DNA of 20,415 nucleotides, from positions 1 to 20,415 of the IMG/VR virus record IMGVR_UViG_3300042365_000328; one strand, 5' to 3'. The translations under genes and the position numbers were made by a program. The DNA is from a virus. How positions within the stretch are numbered: position 1 is the stretch's first letter; each line of letters starts with the position of its first letter. The notes below the pieces were generated by a model. That model saw only the letters and a program-made list of their open reading frames with translations. It had not been told where the DNA came from and ran no database searches. This document shows positions 13,847 through 20,415 of the stretch, piece by piece.

Positions 13847-14432
13847 AGGCTGCCCGCGCGAGCGGCGGCGGCGGCCTTGGCGAGCTCGCGCAGGTCGGGC
13901 GGCGGCTTGGAGGCCTGCCCGGACTCGGCGCGATAGAGTGCCAGGATCATGATCTGCCGCTCCCTGTCGAGCCCGTAATACCACATCGGATCCTGCGCGA
14001 CCGTCAAGCCTAGTCGGATCGCCCACCGGTCAAGGGCGCCTCGCTTGCCCCCAAAGGGCCGGCGGCCTCTGCGACCTCCGGTTCGCGCGGGGACAGGTGC
14101 TCGACCATCAGCGGCAGGATCCGGTTGCCGGCTTCCGCGATGGCCGTGCGCGACACGCCGAGCCCGATCAGCCACGAGTAGACGTCGCCGCCGTACCGCA
14201 TCAGGTCGTAGTCGGGGCCGTACTTCGCGGGGGCGTGGCGCTGGATCCGCGTCGCGAGCGCGATCGCCGCGGCCTGGACGCGGAGCAGGCGCACCCCGCC
14301 CGCATCGAGCGCGGGCGCCCACGCGGTCGCGCAGTCGTCGCGCGCCGCGAAGTTGGGCAGGATCACGGTGTGCGACGGGCCGACGCCGGGGACGTCGAGG
14401 CTGATCGTGGGCGGTGGCGCCGGGGTGCTCAT
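13843..14432 (-). CDS. Frameshifted tail assembly chaperone, long form (gpGT-like, about 196 aa)
   Basis: Predicted product of a -1 ribosomal frameshift at 14052-14058. The first 127 residues come from the upstream frame; after the shift, translation continues in the frame that ends at 13843, adding about 69 residues (FGGKRGALDRWAIRLGLTV, then MWYYGLDRERQIMILALYRA). This second part has no start codon of its own with a ribosome-binding site, and W-x-x-x-LG and YYGL-type motifs are typical of the T part of tail chaperones, which bridges the tape measure and the tail tube during assembly. In lambda the long and short forms must be made at a set ratio. The GTGA overlap with the next gene suggests coupling. 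Confidence 0.7.
14010..14432 (-). CDS. Tail assembly chaperone, short form (gpG-like, 140 aa)
   Basis: Short form made without frameshifting; it ends at TAG 14010. The N-terminus (SLDVPGVGPSHTVILPNFAA) is beta-like, and the rest is helical, including PDYDLMRYGGDVYSWLIGLGV, the pattern seen in siphophage G-type chaperones. The ATG at 14432 has only a weak ribosome-binding site but lies 5 nt after the tail tube stop, so it is likely coupled to that very highly translated gene. Position between tail tube and tape measure is the standard one. Confidence 0.7.
   Translation of the reverse strand: MSTPAPPPTISLDVPGVGPSHTVILPNFAARDDCATAWAPALDAGGVRLLRVQAAAIALATRIQRHAPAKYGPDYDLMRYGGDVYSWLIGLGVSRTAIAEAGNRILPLMVEHLSPREPEVAEAAGPLGASEAPLTGGRSD
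14052..14058 (-). promoter_or_regulatory. -1 frameshift slippery heptamer CCCTTTG in the tail chaperone
   Basis: Read on the minus strand, the zero frame is GGC CCT TTG GGG GCA. The heptamer C CCT TTG fits X XXY YYZ: slipping back one base re-pairs CCT on CCC and TTG on TTT, which enters exactly the frame that stays open to 13843. It lies 40 nt before the zero-frame TAG, inside the overlap of the two frames. A run of five Gs follows directly. Confidence 0.65.
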
Positions 14433-14436
14433 CGGA

Positions 14437-14949
14437 TCACGCGATCGTCAGGTAGTCGGTGGAGAGCGCGTGCGCGGTACCCTTGATCGAGAACTTGCCG
14501 GGGATCCCCTCGGCAAAGTCCACCTCAAACGAGCAGTACTTGAGCGTGATCGAACTGTCGCCGGTCGCGCCGAAGTTGCTCCGCTCACCGGTCCACGCGA
14601 GTTGGAGCAGGTACGCCCCACCCAGCGCGGCGCTCGCCTTGCTGACCGCCGACGCCCACACCCCGAGCTTCAGCAGCGCGTCGCCCGGCAGCGCGGTCGT
14701 GCCGTCGCCGATGATGCCGGTTGCATGGCACGTGAACGTGAAAGGAATGGACATACGCTCGACTTCGCGCACAGAGTACGGGATGCCGCGAGTCTTGAAC
14801 TCTTCCTTGCGGAGTTGCCCAGACATCAGGCCCTGCACTTGCAGGTCGCCGTCCTCGTACAGAATCGTCAGAGACAGCGGGGTGCCGGTCCCGTCGGTGA
14901 TGGCGATCGCGCCGTCCTTGGGAACGAGCGGGTTGGCGGAAACGGACAT
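14437..14949 (-). CDS. Major tail tube protein (170 aa)
   Basis: Probably the repeated subunit of the tail tube. The size, the beta-rich sequence (AIAITDGTGTPLSLTILYEDGDLQ, then MSIPFTFTCHA) and the C-terminal GKFSIKGTAHALSTDYLTIA suit tail tube proteins, and it lies between the tail terminator and the chaperone pair as in most siphophages. The ATG at 14949 has one of the strongest ribosome-binding sites in the window (AAGGAGG, 5 nt spacing), in keeping with a product needed in many copies. A family name was not assigned by sequence alone, so the call rests on position, size and strand pattern. Confidence 0.75.
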   Translation of the reverse strand: MSVSANPLVPKDGAIAITDGTGTPLSLTILYEDGDLQVQGLMSGQLRKEEFKTRGIPYSVREVERMSIPFTFTCHATGIIGDGTTALPGDALLKLGVWASAVSKASAALGGAYLLQLAWTGERSNFGATGDSSITLKYCSFEVDFAEGIPGKFSIKGTAHALSTDYLTIA

Positions 14950-14958
14950 ACACCCTCC

Positions 14959-15399
14959 TTAGTTGGGCGCAACGTGCTGGACGTCAAACGCCAGTCGGAT
15001 CTCGTACCACATGGGATCCGGCGTAACCCGGACGTCTTGCGCCTTCCACCGGATCGAGCAGTCGCCGGGGTACGACGCCGACACGGCGCACACCGCGACG
15101 CGCACGGTGGACGCGGCGTCGAGCGCGGCGTCGTACGCCGTGACCTGGTCTTTCGGAGTGGCGCGCCAGAACAGCACTACGACGAGCCGGGTCAGCGTGA
15201 GCGCGCCGACGCCGGGTCGCTGGCGATCCCGGAGGTCGGCCGCCGCCGGGACGCCGACCGCGAAGCCGCCGTGCAGCACGGAGGCGGGCTCGGCTTGCAC
15301 GAGGTCGTAGGCGCGAGCCAACTCCTGATAGGGAACGCCCAACGCCGTGATCTTGGCGGCTACCGCCTGACGGATCGCGCTGGCGGCTACCGTCCCCAT
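14959..15399 (-). CDS. Tail terminator / tail completion protein (146 aa)
   Basis: Small mixed alpha/beta protein that probably caps the head-facing end of the tail tube. It begins with a helix (ASAIRQAVAAKITAL), contains a LTRLVVVLFWRATPKDQVTAYDAALDAASTVR segment (strand then long helix), and ends RWKAQDVRVTPDPMWYEIRLAFDVQHV, with a final beta-strand, the order found in lambda gpU-like terminators and neck proteins. The ATG at 15399 has only a weak ribosome-binding site and overlaps the preceding gene by 13 nt, implying coupling. It is directly before the tail tube gene. Confidence 0.65.
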   Translation of the reverse strand: MGTVAASAIRQAVAAKITALGVPYQELARAYDLVQAEPASVLHGGFAVGVPAAADLRDRQRPGVGALTLTRLVVVLFWRATPKDQVTAYDAALDAASTVRVAVCAVSASYPGDCSIRWKAQDVRVTPDPMWYEIRLAFDVQHVAPN

Positions 15400-16148
15400 G
15401 GGGACCGCAGGGGCGGGGTTGTCGACTCCGCGAAGAACGTGGTGGCGTGCGCAGGGCGCCGGACCTCACCGCCGGTGCCGTCCTCGTCGCGGTCGTAGAC
15501 CACCGACAGACCGTCGAACGCCTTGCGCGCGAGGTCCTCGTATTCGGCTTGCAGGTCGGCCCACTTGGCCTCTTGGCCGCCGACCCGAAAGTCTCGCATG
15601 ATGATGACCAACGCCCGGAACATGTGAACGCGCCGCAGGTCCTCCGACGACAGGATCCGGTGCGGCAGGTTGCCCTGCTGGCGGAGGTCGTCGGTCAGAT
15701 CCGCCCACGCTTCGTCAAGCTGCGCTTGGTAGCTCGCGAGCGACGCGGGGCGCTGGCTGGCGAGGTCGCTGTGACGACGGATCAGGTCCAGATCGGTCAC
15801 GACCGGGTAGAGTTGGCTCCGGCACACGGCGCCGGAGCGGCGGAACCGGTGCGACGTACCGGCCACAACCAACGACCACTCGACCGAGTAGCCCTCCCGG
15901 TACGGCTCGTCGGCGAGCACCGAGGATCCGATCGAGTACTGCGCGACGGATCCGGTGACGGTGACGGCCTGTGCGTCGACGAGCGCCGTTCCGTCGGGCC
16001 GCAGCACGGTCAGCGTCGAGCCCGACTGCGTGGGGGCGACAACGGCGCCGTCTCGGTACAGGGGGCACGTAACGAGGTTCGCCCGGCCCTTCACAAGTGT
16101 TTCGGGGCCGGAAAACCGGGCTGCATAGATCGTGTCGGCAGCGGCCAC
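15387..16148 (-). CDS. Head-tail connector-like protein (253 aa)
   Basis: Probably part of the neck that joins capsid and tail. The first half is beta-rich (LVTCPLYRDGAVV, STLTVLRPDGTALVDAQ, YREGYSVEWSLVV), an immunoglobulin-like pattern, and the second half is helical (YQAQLDEAWADLTDDLRQQG, LRRVHMFRALVIIMRDFRVGG), resembling gp6-type head-tail adaptors fused to an extra beta-domain. The fused arrangement makes it longer than simple adaptors (about 100-120 aa). The GTG at 16148 follows GGGGTG. It lies between a beta-sandwich virion protein and the tail terminator. Confidence 0.6.
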   Translation of the reverse strand: MAAADTIYAARFSGPETLVKGRANLVTCPLYRDGAVVAPTQSGSTLTVLRPDGTALVDAQAVTVTGSVAQYSIGSSVLADEPYREGYSVEWSLVVAGTSHRFRRSGAVCRSQLYPVVTDLDLIRRHSDLASQRPASLASYQAQLDEAWADLTDDLRQQGNLPHRILSSEDLRRVHMFRALVIIMRDFRVGGQEAKWADLQAEYEDLARKAFDGLSVVYDRDEDGTGGEVRRPAHATTFFAESTTPPLRSPWGR

Positions 16149-16168
16149 CGGTCACCCCGAAGCGCAGA

Positions 16169-16672
16169 TCAGACCGCGCTTTCCGAGACGTTGAGCACGA
16201 CAAGCGCCGCGTCGTTGTCGGCGTGCGACGCCGACCACTGACCGGTCACTTCGAGCAGGACGGGGACCTGCGGATCCAGATCCAGCGACGTGATCTTGCT
16301 CGACCAGACCTTGACGGCGGTACCGACCGCATCCGGATCGTTGTACGTCCCGAAGCACTCGATCACGCTGGCGCCGTCGACGTCGCGCACGACCAGGGTG
16401 CCCTCGATGCGGCACACATCGTTGTCGGCCTGGTCGACCGCGGCGGTCTCCAGGATCGGGGTACCGGTGAGCGTGGTCGGGCCGAGACGGACGCGCACCG
16501 TGAGGGTGTCGGTGCTGTTGCTGTCCGTGGTACGGGTCAGCGCCTCGAACTTGATCACCTTGCCGGCCTGCAGGGCACCGATCGGGAACGTGCGCGAGCC
16601 GAGCACGACCTCGGAAATCCCGGCGGGGGTGATGGTGCCGTCGGCAACCTGTACGGCGAGAACGTTGTGCAT
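16169..16672 (-). CDS. Beta-sandwich virion protein, possible head decoration or fibre protein (167 aa)
   Basis: Almost wholly beta-rich with regular alternating strands: ALQAGKVIKFEALTRTTDS, TDTLTVRVRLGPTTLTGTPI, NDVCRIEGTLVVRDVDGA, then VLLEVTGQWSASHADNDAAL. This matches jelly-roll type decoration, spike or fibre proteins found next to capsid genes, which bind the outside of the head. The ATG at 16672 has AAGGAG about 6 nt upstream, and the start lies 2 nt after the stop of the preceding gene. No catalytic motif. Head decoration is inferred from position two genes downstream of the major capsid gene; a tail role is possible. Confidence 0.55.
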   Translation of the reverse strand: MHNVLAVQVADGTITPAGISEVVLGSRTFPIGALQAGKVIKFEALTRTTDSNSTDTLTVRVRLGPTTLTGTPILETAAVDQADNDVCRIEGTLVVRDVDGASVIECFGTYNDPDAVGTAVKVWSSKITSLDLDPQVPVLLEVTGQWSASHADNDAALVVLNVSESAV

Positions 16673-16674
16673 GG

Positions 16675-17331
16675 TCACTCCTTGCGTTTCGTGAGGGCGG
16701 CCAACTTGGCGCCGAACAGGTCGGCGGCGGCTTTGGCGCTGGCGGATCCGGTACGGTTGGCGCGGCGGCGCTGACCCGACGTCAGGCGCGAGCGGAGCGC
16801 CGCAAGGGCCGGCGCCGAGGGGCCATCGAGCACGGACCCGATCAGCGCGTGGCGCCACCGGTTCCACCCGTCGTCGTCGTAGTCGAGCAGTACACGCGTC
16901 CCGACCACGATCGGGCGCTGCCAGACGGGCATGTGCACGTCACCGGCCGTGCCGTCGTACCCGACGCAGTAGTCGGCGAAGTCCTCGCCGAACGCCTTGC
17001 CGCCGGTGGTGCGCGGGACCTGGATCCACCCAAGGCGACCGCGGGAGGCCAGCGCTTCGGTGGGGTCGCCGACTGCCGAGCGGCGCAGCGGGATGACGCC
17101 CGATCGCCCGCCGCGGAACTGGAACGCCCGCAGCGACGGGACCAGCAAGGCCTCGGCGCCGACCATCGCCACGTCCCACGAATGAGGATGCGCCAAGAAC
17201 ACGAACGGGGGCGACGGATCCATCGGGACGAGCGCGCCCGCGGCCGCCGCCGGAACGGAGGCGGCGGGCTTGGCCCGAGGCGGGCCGGAGCCGCCGACGA
17301 GCGCGCTGGTAGTGGCTGCGGGCTTCGCCAT
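16675..17331 (-). CDS. Hypothetical virion-module protein (218 aa)
   Basis: No family recognised. The ATG at 17331 begins 2 nt after the capsid stop (TGATCATG), with little ribosome-binding site, so it is likely translated by coupling. Residues 1-40 are Ala/Pro-rich and probably disordered; the central region has strand-like blocks (FVFLAHPHSWDVAMVG, GWIQVPRTTGGKAFGEDFADY, IVVGTRVLLDYDDDGWNRWRHALIG), and the last 45 residues are basic and helical (RSRLTSGQRRRANRTGS to KLAALTKRKE), which could bind DNA or the capsid interior. It is presumably a head or head-completion protein. Confidence 0.55.
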   Translation of the reverse strand: MAKPAATTSALVGGSGPPRAKPAASVPAAAAGALVPMDPSPPFVFLAHPHSWDVAMVGAEALLVPSLRAFQFRGGRSGVIPLRRSAVGDPTEALASRGRLGWIQVPRTTGGKAFGEDFADYCVGYDGTAGDVHMPVWQRPIVVGTRVLLDYDDDGWNRWRHALIGSVLDGPSAPALAALRSRLTSGQRRRANRTGSASAKAAADLFGAKLAALTKRKE

Positions 17332-17333
17332 GA

Positions 17334-18260
17334 TCAGGCCGCCAACGCCGTGATCTTGGTGCCGCGCGCGTCTTCGATCTCGATCGTGCCGAGCATGTAC
17401 CACCCCAGCACGGAGGTCGTGCCGTCGTCGCCGCGGATCGCCTCGACCAGCAGCGGGCCGACGTGGAGCAGAACGATCGTGCCGGGCTGCGGCACGAGGT
17501 CCTGCTCGGCGTAGCCGATCGCGCCGACCCCGAACATCATGCTCACGCGGTCGGATCCGCTCGCGGGCATGAGCGACGAGGTGTAGATCTCGATGCCGTC
17601 GTACATGCCCTTGTAGCCGCGGCCCTTGAGCACCTGCATCTCGGCGGCGGCCGGCTGCCACTGGGTGAGGCCGTTCCGTCCTTCGAGGTCGATCATCCAC
17701 TCCGAGAAGTGGTGATCGTACAGGACGGCGAGGTACGGACCCGGCACGCCTGCGTCGTTGAGGGTCTGCTTCGCCGCCATGAACATGTCATGGTCGAACG
17801 CCGCACCCGACGCGCCGGACTCCGTGGAGAAGTCGGCGGCATGCGACGCGATCTCCTCGGTGAACGTCATGGACGCCGACATCGCGATGGACTGCGCGAG
17901 GCGCACCGCGTTGAAGGATCCGGTCGGATCCACCGCGGCAAGCTCGTCCGACACGGCGTGCCGGAGCCCCTTCTTGGCGATCGTGACCGTGCGCTTGGCC
18001 GAGCTGATCGCCGTCTCCGAGAGGCCCGTCGCTTCGGCCGCGTCGGTCATCCGCTGGATCCCGTCGAGGCCGAGCAGCGGCATCGTGCCGGACAGCGAGC
18101 CGGACCCGGGCGCACCGAGGCCGGTCAGCGGGCCCACGTTGAGCAGCGCCGGATGGCCGCGCAGCGAGGCGCGGTCGCCAAGCACGAGCAGCGCGGTCTT
18201 GCTGGCGATCGCCGTGGCGAGGGTATCGGATCCTGGGGTCGCGGTGGTGACAGCGGGCAT
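17334..18260 (-). CDS. Major capsid protein, HK97-fold type (308 aa)
   Basis: Main shell protein by position (after portal and scaffold), length and features. The middle has the long helix-rich part of the HK97 fold (SFNAVRLAQSIAMSASMTFTE, then FDHDMFMAAKQTLNDAGVPGPYLAVLYDHHFSEW), followed by GRGYKGMYDGIEIYTSSLMP and a beta-rich end (GTIVLLHVGPLLVEAI), as in coat proteins of other siphophages. The ATG at 18260 has a strong AAGGAGGG site and shares one base with the scaffold stop (TAATG). No maturation protease is seen nearby in the window. A long N-terminal delta domain is absent, so the separate scaffold gene fits. Confidence 0.8.
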   Translation of the reverse strand: MPAVTTATPGSDTLATAIASKTALLVLGDRASLRGHPALLNVGPLTGLGAPGSGSLSGTMPLLGLDGIQRMTDAAEATGLSETAISSAKRTVTIAKKGLRHAVSDELAAVDPTGSFNAVRLAQSIAMSASMTFTEEIASHAADFSTESGASGAAFDHDMFMAAKQTLNDAGVPGPYLAVLYDHHFSEWMIDLEGRNGLTQWQPAAAEMQVLKGRGYKGMYDGIEIYTSSLMPASGSDRVSMMFGVGAIGYAEQDLVPQPGTIVLLHVGPLLVEAIRGDDGTTSVLGWYMLGTIEIEDARGTKITALAA

Positions 18261-18877
18261 TAGCCCTCCTTCTTGGCGTACGCGGCGATGAAGCCGGCGT
18301 CAACGATGTTGGGGTGCGCGGCTTGGATCGCCGGGAGGTTCGCCCGGAACTCTGCGGCGGTCATCTGGGCGATCGACTCCGCAGTGAAGACTGGCGCGGC
18401 GGCGGGGCCGCTGCCGGCGACGGTCGTGGATCCGGTCTTGGCGGTCGTGGATCCGGTCGCGCCCGCGCCCGCGCCCGACCCCGCGGCACCAGCGGTGCCG
18501 GATCCGGAGCCGCCGCCGGTTGCCGACTTCGGGAGCCACGGCGCCAGATGCGGCGCCGTCTCCGCGGTGAGCCCGCCGATCCACGCGTCGAACGCGGGGG
18601 CCTTGTCGCCTGCGGCCTGCGCAGCTTCGGCGTATTCCGCCTCGAACCAGCCGCGAACCTTCGGATCCGCGATGCCGGCCTTGTCGAGCACGGCGCCACG
18701 GGTGGCCGCCGTGCGAACGGCCTCGACCTCGGTAGCGTGTGCGGCCTTCGCGGCGGTCAACGCCGCGGTTGCGGCGACGGACTGCTCGCGGAACGCGTCG
18801 CGCTCACGCTCGGCTTTCGCCAGGGCGGCCGCCGCGGCGCGCAGGGTCTTGAGCTCTGCCTCGTCTACTTCGGGCAT
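18260..18877 (-). CDS. Capsid scaffold-like protein (205 aa)
   Basis: Probably the scaffold used to build the procapsid. Residues 5-60 are a charged, alanine-rich coiled coil (AELKTLRAAAAALAKAERER), residues about 70-125 form a small helical domain (ADPKVRGWFEAEYAEAAQAAG, then FDAWIGGLTAETAPHLAPWL), a Gly/Ser/Thr/Ala linker spans about 126-170, and the end (ESIAQMTAAEFRANLPAIQA) resembles the capsid-binding tail of scaffolds. The ATG at 18877 is preceded by GAGAGGATCC; an upstream start at 18904 is less likely. The linker contains a perfect 17-bp direct repeat. Position between portal and capsid is standard. Confidence 0.7.
   Translation of the reverse strand: MPEVDEAELKTLRAAAAALAKAERERDAFREQSVAATAALTAAKAAHATEVEAVRTAATRGAVLDKAGIADPKVRGWFEAEYAEAAQAAGDKAPAFDAWIGGLTAETAPHLAPWLPKSATGGGSGSGTAGAAGSGAGAGATGSTTAKTGSTTVAGSGPAAAPVFTAESIAQMTAAEFRANLPAIQAAHPNIVDAGFIAAYAKKEG
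18421..18458. repeat. 17-bp direct repeat with 21-bp period in the scaffold linker
   Basis: The 17 bases at 18421-18437 recur exactly at 18442-18458, so the unit is 21 bp (7 codons) and in frame. It encodes two TGSTT units, and each copy carries one GGATCC. Probably a local tandem duplication that lengthened a flexible linker. Confidence 0.6.
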
Positions 18878-18920
18878 GGATCCTCTCGCTGGATCAGATT
18901 GCACGGTTGCGGCGGTGGCG

Positions 18921-20414
18921 TCAAGGGGCCGACGCCGGAAGGGTGACGACGGGCGCCGGGGTGGTGCCGGCGGTTACTCGAAACTCGGCGTTATCGGCGG
19001 CGATTCGCCGGAGTGCGGCGCGGGCCTCCTCCTCGGTGGATCCGGGGTGCTCGATCAGGTACGCGTCGACGGTCGACATCCGCCCAGCGGCGATCAGCTC
19101 GCCGTGGTGCGCGCGCATCGCCTCCGCTTCGTCGCGCGCCAGCGGCACGCTCGCGTAGTCGATCCGGTAGCCCTGCTCGGGGATCGCGGTCATGCCGGCC
19201 GCACCGTTCGTGATCGCGGCGATGCGCTCGATAAGGCCGAGATCGGCGACACGCAGGGATGGAGTGTACTTCTGCTGCGCTCGCCGCTTGTCGTCGCGGC
19301 TGATCGTGAGGGCCGCCGCCGACCACGGGTTGCTGCTCGACTGAATCAACTGCGCGGCGGACAAGCCGAGGCCGTCGAAGTCGGCAACCGACCGCTCGAC
19401 CATCGCTACGGTCCGCGCCAGCGCTTCGGGGTCGGTCGGGTGCAGTTGCGTGAATGTGCCGGGTGTACCTGGCTCGATGTGCTCAAAGTGGTTGACCGCG
19501 ACCGGATCCGAAACGACTTCGGCGCGTGCCTGTCCGTCGGGACCTTCGCGCGGCACGGATCCGACCGGCACGAGGCCGACGGCGATGTTTCGCGGCCACG
19601 AAGCACGGTAGATGACGTGACCCAGGAAGGTGTACGACGCGCCGGTGTCGAGCGTGCCCTCGACCACCTCCTCGCCTTCGGTCGGGTCGAACAGGCGGCC
19701 GCGCATCCGTGCGTGGTACAGGACGCCAGGAAGGAACGGCGTTCCTGCTCGATCGCCCTCGGTCCACCGCCACGGGTAGGACCCGGCGGCGGGGCCGAGC
19801 ACGGCGGCCGTGTAGTCCGACGGCGCCGTCGGAGCGGCCTCGATAAAGCGCCACGAGGGCGCGGCTGGATCCGCGATCGACAGGATCTCCCAGACCCAGC
19901 GGTATCCGAGGGCGGGGACGTGGATCCACCGCAGCTCGCGGACTTCGACCGGGACGTTGGGGTCGGCCGGGTGCGGGGTGGCCTCGATGCAGTCGGGGGT
20001 CACGGCGCGCACGACGGGCCGACCGAGCTCCGCGGACCAGTCGAGGCGCATCCACATCTCGCGCAGGCCGATCAGGTCGGACTGCACCGACTGCATCAGC
20101 GGCCACAGGCCCATCGCGTCGAGCACGCCGCCCGGATCCAGCAGCAGCGGGACCGGCCCGGCCGGATGACGGACCATCGGGGGCCGGTCGTAGTTGACGG
20201 CGAGCTCCGTGCACAGCCGGCGAAACGGGTTGCGCGCCATCGAGACGCGCCCCATGACTGCGCGGCGCGTCGGGCCGAAGTGCTCCTGAACGCGGGCGTC
20301 CAGGTCGGCGCGCCAGCCGCCGGACAGCAGACGACGGCGCAGGCGCGCGACATCCCAGCGCACGACGGTGCGCGGATCCGACGAGGCGGGCGGCGATTCG
20401 GGGGCGTGGATCAG
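18921..20414 (-). CDS. Portal protein, probably cut at the right window edge
   Basis: Forms the ring through which DNA enters the capsid. The C-terminal part (YRIDYASVPLARDEAEAMRA, ELIAAGRMSTVDAYLIEHPG, then EEEARAALRRIAADNAEF) matches the end of SPP1 gp6-type portals. The centre has PSDYTAAVLGP and GRLFDPTEGEEVVEGTLDTG, and GLSAAQLIQSSSNPWSAAAL resembles the portal stem/crown region. The N-terminal part (RNPFRRLCTELAVNYDRPP) matches the start of the core. The frame stays open to the window edge (LIHAPESPPASSDPRTVV), so the true start is probably outside; a GTG at 20363 is the first internal start but has no ribosome-binding site. A terminase gene would be expected upstream. Confidence 0.75.
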   Translation of the reverse strand: MIHAPESPPASSDPRTVVRWDVARLRRRLLSGGWRADLDARVQEHFGPTRRAVMGRVSMARNPFRRLCTELAVNYDRPPMVRHPAGPVPLLLDPGGVLDAMGLWPLMQSVQSDLIGLREMWMRLDWSAELGRPVVRAVTPDCIEATPHPADPNVPVEVRELRWIHVPALGYRWVWEILSIADPAAPSWRFIEAAPTAPSDYTAAVLGPAAGSYPWRWTEGDRAGTPFLPGVLYHARMRGRLFDPTEGEEVVEGTLDTGASYTFLGHVIYRASWPRNIAVGLVPVGSVPREGPDGQARAEVVSDPVAVNHFEHIEPGTPGTFTQLHPTDPEALARTVAMVERSVADFDGLGLSAAQLIQSSSNPWSAAALTISRDDKRRAQQKYTPSLRVADLGLIERIAAITNGAAGMTAIPEQGYRIDYASVPLARDEAEAMRAHHGELIAAGRMSTVDAYLIEHPGSTEEEARAALRRIAADNAEFRVTAGTTPAPVVTLPASAP

Positions 20415-20415
20415 G

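Noticed and set aside
6375-20363. Long plus-strand frames opposite the virion genes (for example 12232-13125, 14353-15498, 15447-16241)
   Set aside because: Arginine-, alanine- and glycine-rich translations without ribosome-binding sites or family features, typical of antisense shadows in GC-rich DNA.
1-20415. tRNA, rRNA, CRISPR array, insertion sequence, integrase or attachment site
   Set aside because: None seen: no cloverleaf-like block, no regularly spaced repeats and no recombinase motif, though tRNA detection by eye is limited.

Overview
The window looks like part of the genome of a tailed, siphovirus-type phage (free or integrated) of a very GC-rich bacterium, roughly 70% GC by eye. 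Evidence: a continuous run of virion genes on the minus strand (portal, scaffold, major capsid protein, connectors, tail terminator, tail tube, frameshifted tail chaperone, tape measure, tail tip/receptor-binding proteins), tightly packed genes with 1-17 nt overlaps, many GTG starts, and Shine-Dalgarno sites of the AAGGAGG type. No integrase, repressor, tRNA, rRNA, insertion sequence or CRISPR array was seen. The host cannot be named from the sequence. Both edges cut genes.

Layout. (1) 1-2974, plus strand: a DUF1643 protein (cut at the left edge), a small unknown protein, a zinc-ribbon/TOPRIM primase-like protein, a 73-aa unknown protein, a 97-aa unknown protein and a small sigma-70-like protein. 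(2) 2958-5141, minus strand: six short overlapping genes. Three encode small membrane proteins and one encodes a GNAT protein resembling the XF1762/Mom group; this looks like a lysis/late accessory cluster, but no endolysin was recognised. (3) 5142-6373, plus strand: a divergent regulatory region, a 133-aa unknown protein and a 137-aa protein that may carry an N-terminal beta-barrel. (4) 6375-20414, minus strand: the virion module, transcribed right to left, portal first and tail tip last.

Most notable: two unrelated small plus-strand genes (1898-2119 and 5379-5780) have almost the same 5' leader (a 77-bp element, 73 of 77 identical) and almost the same 3' hairpin (about 25 bp). They look like standard expression cassettes with different cargo, comparable to phage morons. 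A phage-encoded sigma-like factor lies two genes downstream of the first copy, so the element may be its promoter; this is inference. Second, the palindrome GGATCC occurs about 54 times by hand count, about 50 of them in the virion half (about 5 expected there from composition). It is used in all three reading frames, which suggests a DNA-level signal or a mutation/repair bias rather than codon usage. Third, the tail chaperone pair has a textbook -1 slippery heptamer (CCCTTTG) exactly where the two frames overlap.
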